From Holophagaceae bacterium (GTDB lineage Bacteria; Acidobacteriota; Holophagae; Holophagales; Holophagaceae): DNA of 64,000 nucleotides. Both the position numbers and the translations under genes were made by a program. The notes under the pieces are model-generated. The model searched no databases. It had not been told where the DNA came from and worked only from the letters and a program-made list of their open reading frames with translations. Position 1 is the stretch's first letter; every line of letters begins with the position of its first letter. The stretch lies in the NCBI GenBank assembly GCA_023257195.1, contig JALRCU010000041.1, positions 1 to 64,000 on the forward strand, written 5' to 3'. Shown piece after piece: positions 8,922 to 16,446 of the stretch.

Positions 8922-10379
8922 ATGAAATTCAGAACGGATTTAATGGTTTCAATACTCATGTCCCTCTCTCTGGTGGCCCAAACGCCACCGTACAAGGTGG
9001 AACCCAACGTAGCTCGAATGAAAAAAGATCTCTATTATCTTGCCGGCCCTGAATGCATGGGGCGAGGCACGGGTGAAGTGGGCCAAACCGTGGCCGCCGC
9101 CTATATTGCCAAAGAATTTAAAGCCGCAGGGCTTGAGATGATCAAGGGCAATAGCATGAACGGTTATCTTTTTTCCTATCCGCTCAAGAAAACCACCGTC
9201 AATCCCTCCAAAATGAAAATGACCCTGGGAGCACTGTCGCTCAATTCGGGGAGTGATTACGAAACCATGGCCACGACTAACTTTGAAGGAGAACTCGTTC
9301 GCATGAACACCTCGGATCTCTCTAAGGTTGGGGATCTCAAGGGCAAAATGGTGTTGATGATTTTAGGCAGCGAGAACCCGATGCAGGCCATGCAAAGCGC
9401 CTCGCGCCCGCTCATGCAAGCAGGGGCCGTCGGCATTCTTTATGGATGGTCGAACTTTGGCCCGGATCAAAAAAAATTAATGGGGATGCTCAAATCTCAA
9501 GGGGGAGGTCCTCGCTTGTCCATCCCCAACGCCACGGGCCCCGCCCGCCCAGGTCGAACGCCTCGGTTCACGGCATGGCTCACCGAAGAAGGTCTCCAAA
9601 AGATTGAAGGCGCTTTCAGCGAAGGGCTCAAAGTTTCTTTTCAAGCAGGCACCAACGAAGAAATGATTACTGCCACCAACGTCGTAGGCGTCATTCCCGG
9701 GACGGATCCTGTGCTCAAAAATGAATACGTGGTCATCTCCGCCCATCACGATCACTTAGGCGGAACCAAAGAGGATTACTATCCCGGAGCCGATGATGAC
9801 GCATCCGGAACCACCGGTCTGATGGAGTTAGCTCGACAATTGCGTGCGACGAAAAACAAGAGAAGTATTTTGTTTCTCTCTGTTTCGGGTGAAGAAAAAG
9901 GACTTCTAGGATCCGAATCCTTTCTACTCAATCCTCCCATCCCCATCAATCAGATGGTGGCCAACGTGAATATCGATATGATTGGCCGCATGGAAACGAC
10001 CCGGGTGGATGTCGCGCCGGCGCGCGTTGAGAAAGGAGTCAGCGAACTCACGCAATACGCGCGGGAAATTGCCGCCTCCATGGGCATTAACCTCACCGCT
10101 GAAGCCGATAAATATTGGTTGCGCTCCGACCACTATAACTTCTTTAAACGAGGTATCCCTGCCCTGTTCTTCTTTGACGGTATGGGCGATGTGTTGGATT
10201 ACCACCAGAAGACCGATACGGCGGATAAGATCAATTACGAAAAGATTGCGCTGATCGTCAAGATGACCTATGGGCTGTTACGAACCACCGCGAATGCCGA
10301 CAAAGCCCCTCGGATTTTAGAAAAGAGCGAATACGAATCCTGGACGTGGGCGACCCCCCCAACAGGAGCAGGTCAGTAA
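8922..10379 (+). CDS. Exported M28 family zinc metallopeptidase
   Basis: A 485-residue secreted aminopeptidase-like protein. After a signal peptide (residues 1-20) there is a PA-domain-like insert (about 100-260). The M28 core carries the di-zinc ligands in order: H in SAHHDHLG, D in GADDDASGT, EE in SGEEKG, D in VNIDMIGRM and H in RSDHYNF. The ATG at 8922 follows AAGGAG by six bases. M28 enzymes remove N-terminal amino acids outside the cytoplasm. Together with the M1 and S46 enzymes in this window it points to peptide-based nutrition. The CDF gene converges 15 bases downstream. Confidence 0.88.
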   Translation: MKFRTDLMVSILMSLSLVAQTPPYKVEPNVARMKKDLYYLAGPECMGRGTGEVGQTVAAAYIAKEFKAAGLEMIKGNSMNGYLFSYPLKKTTVNPSKMKMTLGALSLNSGSDYETMATTNFEGELVRMNTSDLSKVGDLKGKMVLMILGSENPMQAMQSASRPLMQAGAVGILYGWSNFGPDQKKLMGMLKSQGGGPRLSIPNATGPARPGRTPRFTAWLTEEGLQKIEGAFSEGLKVSFQAGTNEEMITATNVVGVIPGTDPVLKNEYVVISAHHDHLGGTKEDYYPGADDDASGTTGLMELARQLRATKNKRSILFLSVSGEEKGLLGSESFLLNPPIPINQMVANVNIDMIGRMETTRVDVAPARVEKGVSELTQYAREIAASMGINLTAEADKYWLRSDHYNFFKRGIPALFFFDGMGDVLDYHQKTDTADKINYEKIALIVKMTYGLLRTTANADKAPRILEKSEYESWTWATPPTGAGQ

Positions 10380-10394
10380 CCTCGAACTCTTGCC

Positions 10395-11378
10395 TCAGTC
10401 GTGTTGATGAGGATGGGAATGGAGATGGGGACCCTTATGAATGGGGTCCTCGACTCCAGCTGAGTCGTGATTATGAATGAAGAGATGATGATGGCGATCG
10501 GCCATCGTTTGATTTTCAAAATGGATCGTTAAATGACGTACTTTGTATTTCTCCCAAAGAAGATGTTCAATATCCTCCAGATAAGCTTCTGTTTCCTCCA
10601 AGCGTTCCGCCTCGATCACCACATGAGCGGTGGCGACCGCTAAATGACTGCAGATTTTCCAGCTGCGCATATCCTGGACGTCAAGGATCCCGGGTAATTT
10701 TTTAAGGTCGGCAATGGCCTCTCCGTGATTGAAAGCAGCCCAATGAAGCAAGATGGACAGAATATCTTTCAACAGCACAAACATACCGCGAGCGATCAAG
10801 CCTAGGATCAAAAGGGCAATGAGAGGATCAATCCACGTCCAGCCGGTCAAGCGAATGACCACCATGGAGATCATTAAGACAAGACTGGTCACGCTATCAA
10901 GCAGAGCATGGATATAAGCGCCCTTCAAATTGAGATTATTTTTTGCTAAGTCTTCTTTATTGGGAACAAGAATACGCGTTGCCAAGAGATTTAAGAGCAG
11001 TCCGCACAAGGCGAAGAGAAGGACTTTTCCTGTTTGAATTGGCTGGGGGTTCTGGAGCCGATCGAGGGCTTCGGAACCCACGAAAAACCCAAAGAGACCC
11101 AACAAGATCACAACGATTAAACCGTTGACTACCTCAAGGCGATGGAGACCATAGGGCCATCGGTGATCCGGACTTTGTTTGTGGGCAACCCATAAGCTGC
11201 CCATGCTGAGGGTATTCACGAATACGTCATTGAGATTTTCTAAACTATCGCTGATTAATCCCACGGAGCCGGTTAAAAAACCTCCCAGGCCTTGAATGAG
11301 AAAACTCAGGAAAAAAATTAAAGCGCTCAGCCATAACCGGCGCAGCGTCAAGCCATGATTGGAGTGGCCGTGAAGCAT
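10395..11378 (-). CDS. Cation diffusion facilitator (CDF) metal exporter
   Basis: A 327-residue CDF transporter with six membrane segments in the first 210 residues, a cytoplasmic ferredoxin-like domain, and a His-rich tail (HHHLFIHNHD and HLHSHPHQHD). The intramembrane metal site reads D44, E47, D51 in TM2 and H157, D161 in TM5. The TM2 position that is usually His (zinc) or Asp (manganese) is Glu here, which makes the metal preference uncertain. It starts two bases after the enoyl-CoA hydratase stop and is the last gene of that run, an unexpected partner for acyl-CoA enzymes. Confidence 0.85.
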   Translation of the reverse strand: MLHGHSNHGLTLRRLWLSALIFFLSFLIQGLGGFLTGSVGLISDSLENLNDVFVNTLSMGSLWVAHKQSPDHRWPYGLHRLEVVNGLIVVILLGLFGFFVGSEALDRLQNPQPIQTGKVLLFALCGLLLNLLATRILVPNKEDLAKNNLNLKGAYIHALLDSVTSLVLMISMVVIRLTGWTWIDPLIALLILGLIARGMFVLLKDILSILLHWAAFNHGEAIADLKKLPGILDVQDMRSWKICSHLAVATAHVVIEAERLEETEAYLEDIEHLLWEKYKVRHLTIHFENQTMADRHHHLFIHNHDSAGVEDPIHKGPHLHSHPHQHD

Positions 11379-11380
11379 GG

Positions 11381-12160
11381 CTATCGCCCTTCAAAACGAG
11401 GACGTCGCTTCTCTCGAAACGCGGCTAATCCCTCTTGGCGATCCGAGGTCTGAAGCAAGCTGAGGTAATGTTGGCGTTCGATGACGAGCCCTTCCGAGAG
11501 GGGAGCGAGGGATCCCTCTTGTATAGCGCGCTTGGCCGCACGCAAAGCAAGAGGGGCGTTGCGAAGAATACGCTGGGCGAGTTCTTGCGCTTCACTTTCT
11601 CCATTTTCACTCAGGCTGATTTCGTCTACAAGTCCAAGCTGATAGGCTTCGTCAACGGAGAGACGTTGCGCGGTATAAATCATCTGCTTGGCCCGAGACA
11701 TCCCGAGCAAACGCGTCAGTCGCTGGGTCCCTCCGGCGCCGGGAATAATCCCAATGGACGTTTCCGTCAAGCCCACCTGAGTCAAGGCGGTTCCAATCCG
11801 AAGATCGCACGCAAGGGCGAGTTCTAAACCGCCGCCGAACGCGGCCCCGTGGAGAATCGCTACCGTGGGAAACGGCAGCGCTTCAATGCGAACCAAAAGA
11901 TGACCTAATCGATCCAGAAACTTCACGACGTCGGCCTCCGTCATCTGAGCTCGTTCTTTCAGGTCAGCGCCGGCACAAAAAACACCGGGGACCTTCGAGC
12001 GCAGAAGGAGTACGCGGGTGGCTTCAGTTTCAAGTTGATCGAGGGTCTGATGAAAGGCTTCGAGAAAAGATCGGCTGAAGGCATTTTTCCCCTCGGGGCG
12101 ATTCATGGAGAGTATGACAATTCCTTGGTCGTCCCCGTGAAGGTCCTGACGTTCAATCAT
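11381..12160 (-). CDS. Enoyl-CoA hydratase/isomerase family protein
   Basis: A 259-residue crotonase. The oxyanion-hole GAAFGGGLELAL and both catalytic glutamates are present: one in GGGLELALACD, the other in TETSIGIIPGAGGTQRL. That makes a hydratase more likely than an isomerase. The wording resembles AUH-type methylglutaconyl-CoA hydratases of leucine breakdown, but that cannot be proved by eye. It lies seven bases downstream of the biotin carrier gene and two bases upstream of the CDF gene, in one minus-strand operon. Confidence 0.88.
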   Translation of the reverse strand: MIERQDLHGDDQGIVILSMNRPEGKNAFSRSFLEAFHQTLDQLETEATRVLLLRSKVPGVFCAGADLKERAQMTEADVVKFLDRLGHLLVRIEALPFPTVAILHGAAFGGGLELALACDLRIGTALTQVGLTETSIGIIPGAGGTQRLTRLLGMSRAKQMIYTAQRLSVDEAYQLGLVDEISLSENGESEAQELAQRILRNAPLALRAAKRAIQEGSLAPLSEGLVIERQHYLSLLQTSDRQEGLAAFREKRRPRFEGR

Positions 12161-12166
12161 ACGGTC

Positions 12167-12379
12167 TTACTCAAGATCAACAAGGGCATCGCCCTCATTG
12201 ACAAATTGACCTTCCGACACCCGCACCGCCTTCACGCGTCCTGCGCTCGGGGCTACCACCGGAATTTGCATTTTCATAGATTCCATAATGATCACATCTT
12301 GATCCGAGTCGACGGGATCGCCGACCTGAACACGAATTTCAAGAACTTTTCCAGCCATCTCGGCGCGAATAGAATTCAT
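12167..12379 (-). CDS. Biotin carboxyl carrier protein (acyl-CoA carboxylase)
   Basis: A 70-residue stand-alone biotinyl domain. It has the canonical ESMKM biotinylation motif, with the lysine to be modified by biotin ligase, and the second half-motif VAPSAGRV. This carries carboxyl groups between a biotin carboxylase and a carboxyltransferase, probably the beta subunit at 1131-2654. The start has AGGTG eight bases upstream. No biotin carboxylase gene is present in the window. A second, degenerate relative lies 36 bases upstream in the same direction. Confidence 0.88.
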   Translation of the reverse strand: MNSIRAEMAGKVLEIRVQVGDPVDSDQDVIIMESMKMQIPVVAPSAGRVKAVRVSEGQFVNEGDALVDLE

Positions 12380-12415
12380 AAAACACCTAAAGACCTAGTT
12401 TAACGACTTTTTGAT

Positions 12416-12658
12416 CTAGATGTCCTCGTTAGACTCATCGCCCTCAAGGGTGACGAGTTCATCATCCACCTGAAGAAGATCTCCTTCTTCAACGTGAATT
12501 TCAACGACCACCCCGGCCATGGGCGCATAGACCGTTTCGGGAATCCCCTCCATGCTTTTATTCTCAATGAGGACCAACGTTTCGTCTTCATCCACCTCCG
12601 AACCCAAGCGGACGCGTACTTCAACGACTTGGCCACTCCAGGGGGTTCGAACGATCAC
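12416..12658 (-). CDS. Biotinyl/lipoyl-like domain protein with atypical modification motif
   Basis: An 80-residue protein with the hammerhead fold pattern of biotinyl/lipoyl domains: TPWSGQVVEVRVRLGSEVDEDETL, then YAPMAGVVVEIHVEEGD. Where a biotin carrier has ESMKM it reads IENKSMEG, with three extra residues before the AP-x-x-G turn. Lipoyl domains have E-x-DK-S/A, so the lysine in NKS could be a lipoylation site, or the protein may be unmodified. The GTG at 12658 is preferred because GGGAG precedes it by six bases; a GTG at 12685 lacks one. It heads the operon biotinyl-like, BCCP, enoyl-CoA hydratase, CDF. Confidence 0.7.
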   Translation of the reverse strand: MIVRTPWSGQVVEVRVRLGSEVDEDETLVLIENKSMEGIPETVYAPMAGVVVEIHVEEGDLLQVDDELVTLEGDESNEDI

Positions 12659-12768
12659 GAAAGTCTCCCAAATAAAATGAAGCACGGAACTTCATCTGTT
12701 TAAAAAATACTCTCATTATTCGAGTTCAAACATTTTTATTTTTGGGATACTAAAGATGAGGTGAAGTT

Positions 12769-13869
12769 ATGGCCGTAGCCTGTGGCATTGTCGGTTTACC
12801 CAACGTGGGTAAATCCACGCTTTTTAATGCGCTCACCCGAGCGGGGGCGGCCAGTGCTAATTATCCTTTTTGCACCATTGAGCCGAATACCGGGGTGGTG
12901 GATGTTCCGGATGAGCGCCTCGACGCGCTCGCTCAGATTGTTCATCCGGAACGAATTCTTCCCGCGAGTCAAGAGTTTGTAGATATTGCAGGTCTCGTTC
13001 GAGGCGCGTCTAAGGGGGAGGGGTTAGGTAATGCTTTTCTAGCCAACATTCGAGACACGGATGCGATCGTACAAGTCTGTCGTTGTTTTGAGGACGCCAA
13101 TGTTACGCATGTAGAGGGATCGGTGGACCCGGCTCGCGATATCGAAATTATTGAAACCGAACTCATGCTTAAAGATTTAGAATCGGTGGATAAAGCCTTT
13201 CAAAAACATAGTAAAACCGCGAAGGGGGGCGATAAAGAATCGATCGCCATCTTAGCGATTCTTCAGCGCATTCTAGAGGCTCTGAACGGGGGGAAGCCGG
13301 CAAGCTCGCTTGGCCTTAAAGCCGAGGATCGAGCGTTGGTGAAATCCTTTGGACTCCTCACTCTGAAGCCGGTCCTTTTTGTCGGCAACATTAGCGAACA
13401 AGATATTGCTGACCCTCTAAAAAATCCTCATTTTGTTCGTCTCCAGCAACTCGCCCAAGAGCGACATGCGCCCGTGATCGGCCTGTGCTCGAAATTAGAA
13501 GCAGAAATTCAAGAACTCGATCCGTCGGAGCGCCCTTTGTTTCTCCAGGAATCCGGACTCCAAGAACCCGGCTTGAATACTTTAATTCGATCGAGTTATG
13601 ACCTCTTGGGTCTGCAGACGTATCTCACCGCCGGTGAAAAGGAAGTACGCGCTTGGACGATTCCCAAAGGGGCCACTGCTCCCCAAGCAGCCGGCGTGAT
13701 TCATACCGATTTCGAAAAAGGATTTATTCGAGCGCAGGTGATTGCTTATACCGATTACATTGCACACCAAGGTGAACAAGGGGCTAAAGACGCGGGGAAA
13801 ATGCGAACAGAAGGGAAAGACTATATCGTCCAGGATGGCGACGTCATGCACTTCTTATTCAACGTTTAG
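12769..13869 (+). CDS. ychF: Redox-regulated ATPase/GTPase YchF
   Basis: A 366-residue Obg-family P-loop NTPase. The N-terminal G domain has GLPNVGKST (residues 9-17) and the [10 protein letters not shown] switch. The G4 motif is the YchF/OLA1 type NISE rather than NKxD, which is why the family prefers ATP. A helical insert follows, and a C-terminal TGS domain begins near residue 280. Length is exactly the family norm. The protein binds the ribosome and is linked to stress responses. The ATG follows GAGGTGAAG. The stop overlaps that of htpX by four bases. Confidence 0.97.
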   Translation: MAVACGIVGLPNVGKSTLFNALTRAGAASANYPFCTIEPNTGVVDVPDERLDALAQIVHPERILPASQEFVDIAGLVRGASKGEGLGNAFLANIRDTDAIVQVCRCFEDANVTHVEGSVDPARDIEIIETELMLKDLESVDKAFQKHSKTAKGGDKESIAILAILQRILEALNGGKPASSLGLKAEDRALVKSFGLLTLKPVLFVGNISEQDIADPLKNPHFVRLQQLAQERHAPVIGLCSKLEAEIQELDPSERPLFLQESGLQEPGLNTLIRSSYDLLGLQTYLTAGEKEVRAWTIPKGATAPQAAGVIHTDFEKGFIRAQVIAYTDYIAHQGEQGAKDAGKMRTEGKDYIVQDGDVMHFLFNV

Positions 13870-14708
13870 CCGCGGATTTTCATAGCCCGTAGGCGCTTGA
13901 TACGCTCTTTTACCGGAGGGTGGGTACTAAATAAAGACATGAGTCCACCGCCCGAGAGGGGATTCACAATCATCATATGCGCCGTGGCAGGTTCGGCATC
14001 CATCATGGGAACCCGTTGATTGAAATTCTCAAGTTTTTCAAGAGCGGAGGCGAGCATATCCGGTCGACCGGTGACCGTAGCGCTAAATTCATCCGCCATA
14101 AATTCACGAGAGCGACTTAGGGCCATTTGTAACATCATCGCTGCAACGGGGCCTAGAATCATCACCGCAATGGCTCCGGCAGGGCTCGCACTTCGTCCTT
14201 CTTGATCTCGCGAGCCACCAAACCACATGGCCATACGGGAGATAAACATAATCGCTTGGGCTAAAACCGCCGCAATAGATCCCACTAAAATATCACGATG
14301 ATTAACGTGACCGAGTTCGTGAGCCAACACGGCTTCTAATTCTTCTCGATTCATAAGACGACGAATGCCCTCGGTCACCGCTACGACGGCACGTTCAGGA
14401 TTACGTCCCGTGGCGAATGCATTCGGAGTGTCGTCAGGAATGATGGCAATGCGTGGCATCGGCAAGCGGGCACGGCGTGCTAAATTTTGCACCATCTCGA
14501 AAAGCTGAGGGTCATCGGACGACGTGATAATTTTGGCGCGATAGGCTTTTAAAACAATTCGATCTGAGAAAAAATAGCTAACGCCGTTCAATAGAATTCC
14601 AATGCCTAAAGCCATGACAAGGCCCTGTTGGCCATAAAAGACATCGCCAATCAGCATGAGCAGGGCCGACATGGCCACAATCAAAACTAAGGACTTAAAA
14701 CGGTTCAT
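13866..14708 (-). CDS. htpX: Membrane zinc protease HtpX
   Basis: A 280-residue M48-family integral-membrane metalloprotease that takes part in membrane protein quality control. It has two N-terminal hydrophobic segments (residues about 5-48) and the zinc motif HELGH at 130-134. Two further hydrophobic segments follow, with the third ligand glutamate in FMADEFSA. The start at 14708 has GAGG eight bases upstream. Longer in-frame starts add 46 unrelated residues. Confidence 0.95.
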   Translation of the reverse strand: MNRFKSLVLIVAMSALLMLIGDVFYGQQGLVMALGIGILLNGVSYFFSDRIVLKAYRAKIITSSDDPQLFEMVQNLARRARLPMPRIAIIPDDTPNAFATGRNPERAVVAVTEGIRRLMNREELEAVLAHELGHVNHRDILVGSIAAVLAQAIMFISRMAMWFGGSRDQEGRSASPAGAIAVMILGPVAAMMLQMALSRSREFMADEFSATVTGRPDMLASALEKLENFNQRVPMMDAEPATAHMMIVNPLSGGGLMSLFSTHPPVKERIKRLRAMKIRG

Positions 14709-14795
14709 GTGTGTAACCTCAATAACCCATTTTAGCCTATTAGATACGGCGATTTGAAGAGATCCGGGGTGGAAAAGGCTCGACAGCACAAAGGG

Positions 14796-14828
14796 GACTC
14801 TGAGCGACCAAAAGGGTCCGCTCAGGTC
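14796..14828 (+). other. Strong stem-loop in the htpX-FYDLN intergenic region
   Basis: In the 204-base gap between htpX and the next gene, CTGAGCGACC (14800-14809) pairs with GGTCCGCTCAG (14815-14825) around a five-base AAAAG loop, with one bulged base. Flanking GAC/GTC lengthens the stem. A smaller perfect hairpin (GACTTTC-AACG-GAAAGTC) lies at 14838-14855. Neither is followed by a T-run, so they do not look like terminators. They may be a structured leader of the downstream gene or a small RNA. Confidence 0.4.
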
Positions 14829-14912
14829 TTGAAGAGTGACTTTCAACGGAAAGTCTGTTATTTAGAAACCTGAAGTACTTTTGAAACCTACGAATTAAGG
14901 ACTCAACCCTCC

Positions 14913-15194
14913 ATGGCAAAACTCGGAAAAAAATGGTCGTGTTTCAGCTGCGCTACGAAGTTTTATGACTTCGAAAAAGCTGAAGCCGTCTGTCCCAAAT
15001 GCGGCACGAATCAAAAGGCCTCGGCATCTAAAGTAAAAGCCGTAAAAAAGACTAAGACTGCACTAGATATTGATGATGATCACTCGGAGCAGGACGAAGC
15101 ACTGGACGAAGTCGCGCTGGGAGATAGCCCACTTGAACCCGAAAAAGAAGGGATCGATCCCGGGGGACTCAAGATGGATGACTACGACGAATAA
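14913..15194 (+). CDS. FYDLN-acid (TIGR02300-like) zinc-ribbon protein
   Basis: A 93-residue protein whose N-terminus is a two-knuckle zinc ribbon (C-x2-C near residues 10-13 and CPKCG near 28-32) containing the KFYDF signature of the FYDLN-acid family. A lysine-rich linker follows, then a strongly acidic tail ending DDYDE. The function of the family is unknown; a nucleic-acid or protein scaffold role is only a guess. It is 24 bases upstream of the adenosine deaminase gene and probably co-transcribed with it. Confidence 0.8.
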   Translation: MAKLGKKWSCFSCATKFYDFEKAEAVCPKCGTNQKASASKVKAVKKTKTALDIDDDHSEQDEALDEVALGDSPLEPEKEGIDPGGLKMDDYDE

Positions 15195-15218
15195 AAGAAC
15201 TATAGGAAGGATCTCCTA

Positions 15219-16160
15219 ATGTCGATGCATCCTCCTCGCCACATTGATCGTCATGTTCACCTCGAGGGAGGTCTTGATCCAACTTGGATCCGCGCACGTG
15301 CGCAGGAGCAGGATAAAAAACTGCCCGACTCTTTAGAGGGTTTGTGGAAAGGCGCCGATCGTTCGTTTGAGGACTTCATTGAATCTTTTTTATTCATCGC
15401 TTCACTCATTCGTAGCCGGGACGCCATTCGAGACGCCGTCCGATCCATCACGACTCGAACCCTCGCATCCGGCGGGCACGGTTTTGATCTTTGGTGTTCC
15501 CCCCATTGGCTCGTGGTACAAGAAAAACAATTACCCCTCGAAGAATTTTGGAAAGGCCTCGAGGAGGGGTTGCAAGAAGCTCGGACGGAAGGGCTCGCTA
15601 CCGCAGTGGTCATCGATGCGGTGAACCACTTTGGCATAGACCATGGTCACGAAGTCATTGACCTGATCCATCAGGATCTTCCAGACTATGTCGTCGGATT
15701 CTCCACCGGGGGGCTAGAGCGTGTACCTTTTCGAGAGTGGGCTCCCGTCTTTGATCGAGCCAGAAAGTTAGGTCTTCGAATTTCCGCCCATGCGGGAGAG
15801 AACGGACATCCCAATAATGTGCGAGAAGCGATCATGGAAGGGGGCGTATCCCGGATCGTGCATGGAGTCCTATCGGATGATGAAACGCTTCAACTCCTCC
15901 AAGTGAAATCGATTCCGGTGGATATCTGTATTTCATCGAACCGTATTTTAGTCCCTTCCCTCGTGCAGCATCCCTTGCCCCACATGCTTCGCTCCGGGGT
16001 TCGTTGTGCTCTCGGCACTGATGATCCTGGAATTATCCCTTGCTCCCTCAGTACCGAAGAAACGCACGCCCGTCGTTTGGGCCTGACCGAAGAAGAACTT
16101 GAAAAACTTTGGGTTCACGGAGAAGCGGACGCATGGTGCCTCCTGGGACGAGCCCATTAA
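15219..16160 (+). CDS. add: Adenosine deaminase family protein
   Basis: A 313-residue metal-dependent amidohydrolase of the adenosine/adenine deaminase family, deaminating a purine (deoxy)nucleoside or base. Metal and catalytic motifs are present in order: H12-x-H14 (RHVHLEGG), HAGE, the downstream HG pair (RIVHGVLS), and the TDDPGI loop that holds the fifth ligand. It is slightly short for adenosine deaminase (about 330-350). Adenine deaminase or an aminodeoxyfutalosine deaminase are alternatives that need phylogeny. SD AGGAAGGA precedes the ATG. Confidence 0.82.
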   Translation: MSMHPPRHIDRHVHLEGGLDPTWIRARAQEQDKKLPDSLEGLWKGADRSFEDFIESFLFIASLIRSRDAIRDAVRSITTRTLASGGHGFDLWCSPHWLVVQEKQLPLEEFWKGLEEGLQEARTEGLATAVVIDAVNHFGIDHGHEVIDLIHQDLPDYVVGFSTGGLERVPFREWAPVFDRARKLGLRISAHAGENGHPNNVREAIMEGGVSRIVHGVLSDDETLQLLQVKSIPVDICISSNRILVPSLVQHPLPHMLRSGVRCALGTDDPGIIPCSLSTEETHARRLGLTEEELEKLWVHGEADAWCLLGRAH

Positions 16161-16200
16161 AAGGCCAAGCCCTACCAACCCCCAAAATAGCGATTCTTTA

Positions 16201-16235
16201 AGTGGAAACTAGACGATACAATGAGGGTTTCCACT
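16201..16235 (+). repeat. 9-bp inverted repeat abutting tRNA-Arg
   Basis: AGTGGAAAC at 16201-16209 and its exact reverse complement GTTTCCACT at 16227-16235 flank 17 bases. These contain TACAAT (16217-16222), a likely -10 hexamer. The right arm ends exactly one base before the first base of the mature tRNA. It may be an operator-like element or a coincidental palindrome. Confidence 0.5.
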
Positions 16236-16312
16236 GCGCCCTTAGCTCAGCTGGATAGAGCTTCAGGCTTCGAACCTGACGGTCGGGCGTTCGAATCGCT
16301 CAGGGCGCACCA
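16236..16312 (+). tRNA. tRNA-Arg (anticodon TCG)
   Basis: A 77-base cloverleaf. The acceptor GCGCCCT pairs with AGGGCGC, the D arm contains AGCTCAGCTGGATAGAGC, and the anticodon stem TCAGG/CCTGA encloses CTTCGAA (anticodon TCG, reads CGA). The T loop is TTCGAAT, the discriminator is A, and CCA is encoded (16310-16312). It lies 15 bases upstream of tRNA-Leu and is presumably co-transcribed. Confidence 0.95.
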
Positions 16313-16327
16313 TCAAAATTTGACAAT

Positions 16328-16413
16328 GCGAGTGTGGTGGAATTGGTAGACACCCAGGTCTTAGAAGCCTGTGCCCACAAGGCGTCGCGGTTCGAGTCCG
16401 CGCACTCGCACCA
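16328..16413 (+). tRNA. tRNA-Leu (anticodon TAG)
   Basis: An 86-base class II tRNA with acceptor GCGAGTG/CACTCGC, anticodon stem CAGGT/GCCTG enclosing CTTAGAA (anticodon TAG), and a long variable arm around TGCCCACAAGGCG. The T loop is TTCGAGT and CCA is encoded. The trigger factor gene begins 33 bases downstream. Confidence 0.95.
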
Positions 16414-16446
16414 AGTTTTTTCCTAGTCTTACCCCATGAGGTCACC

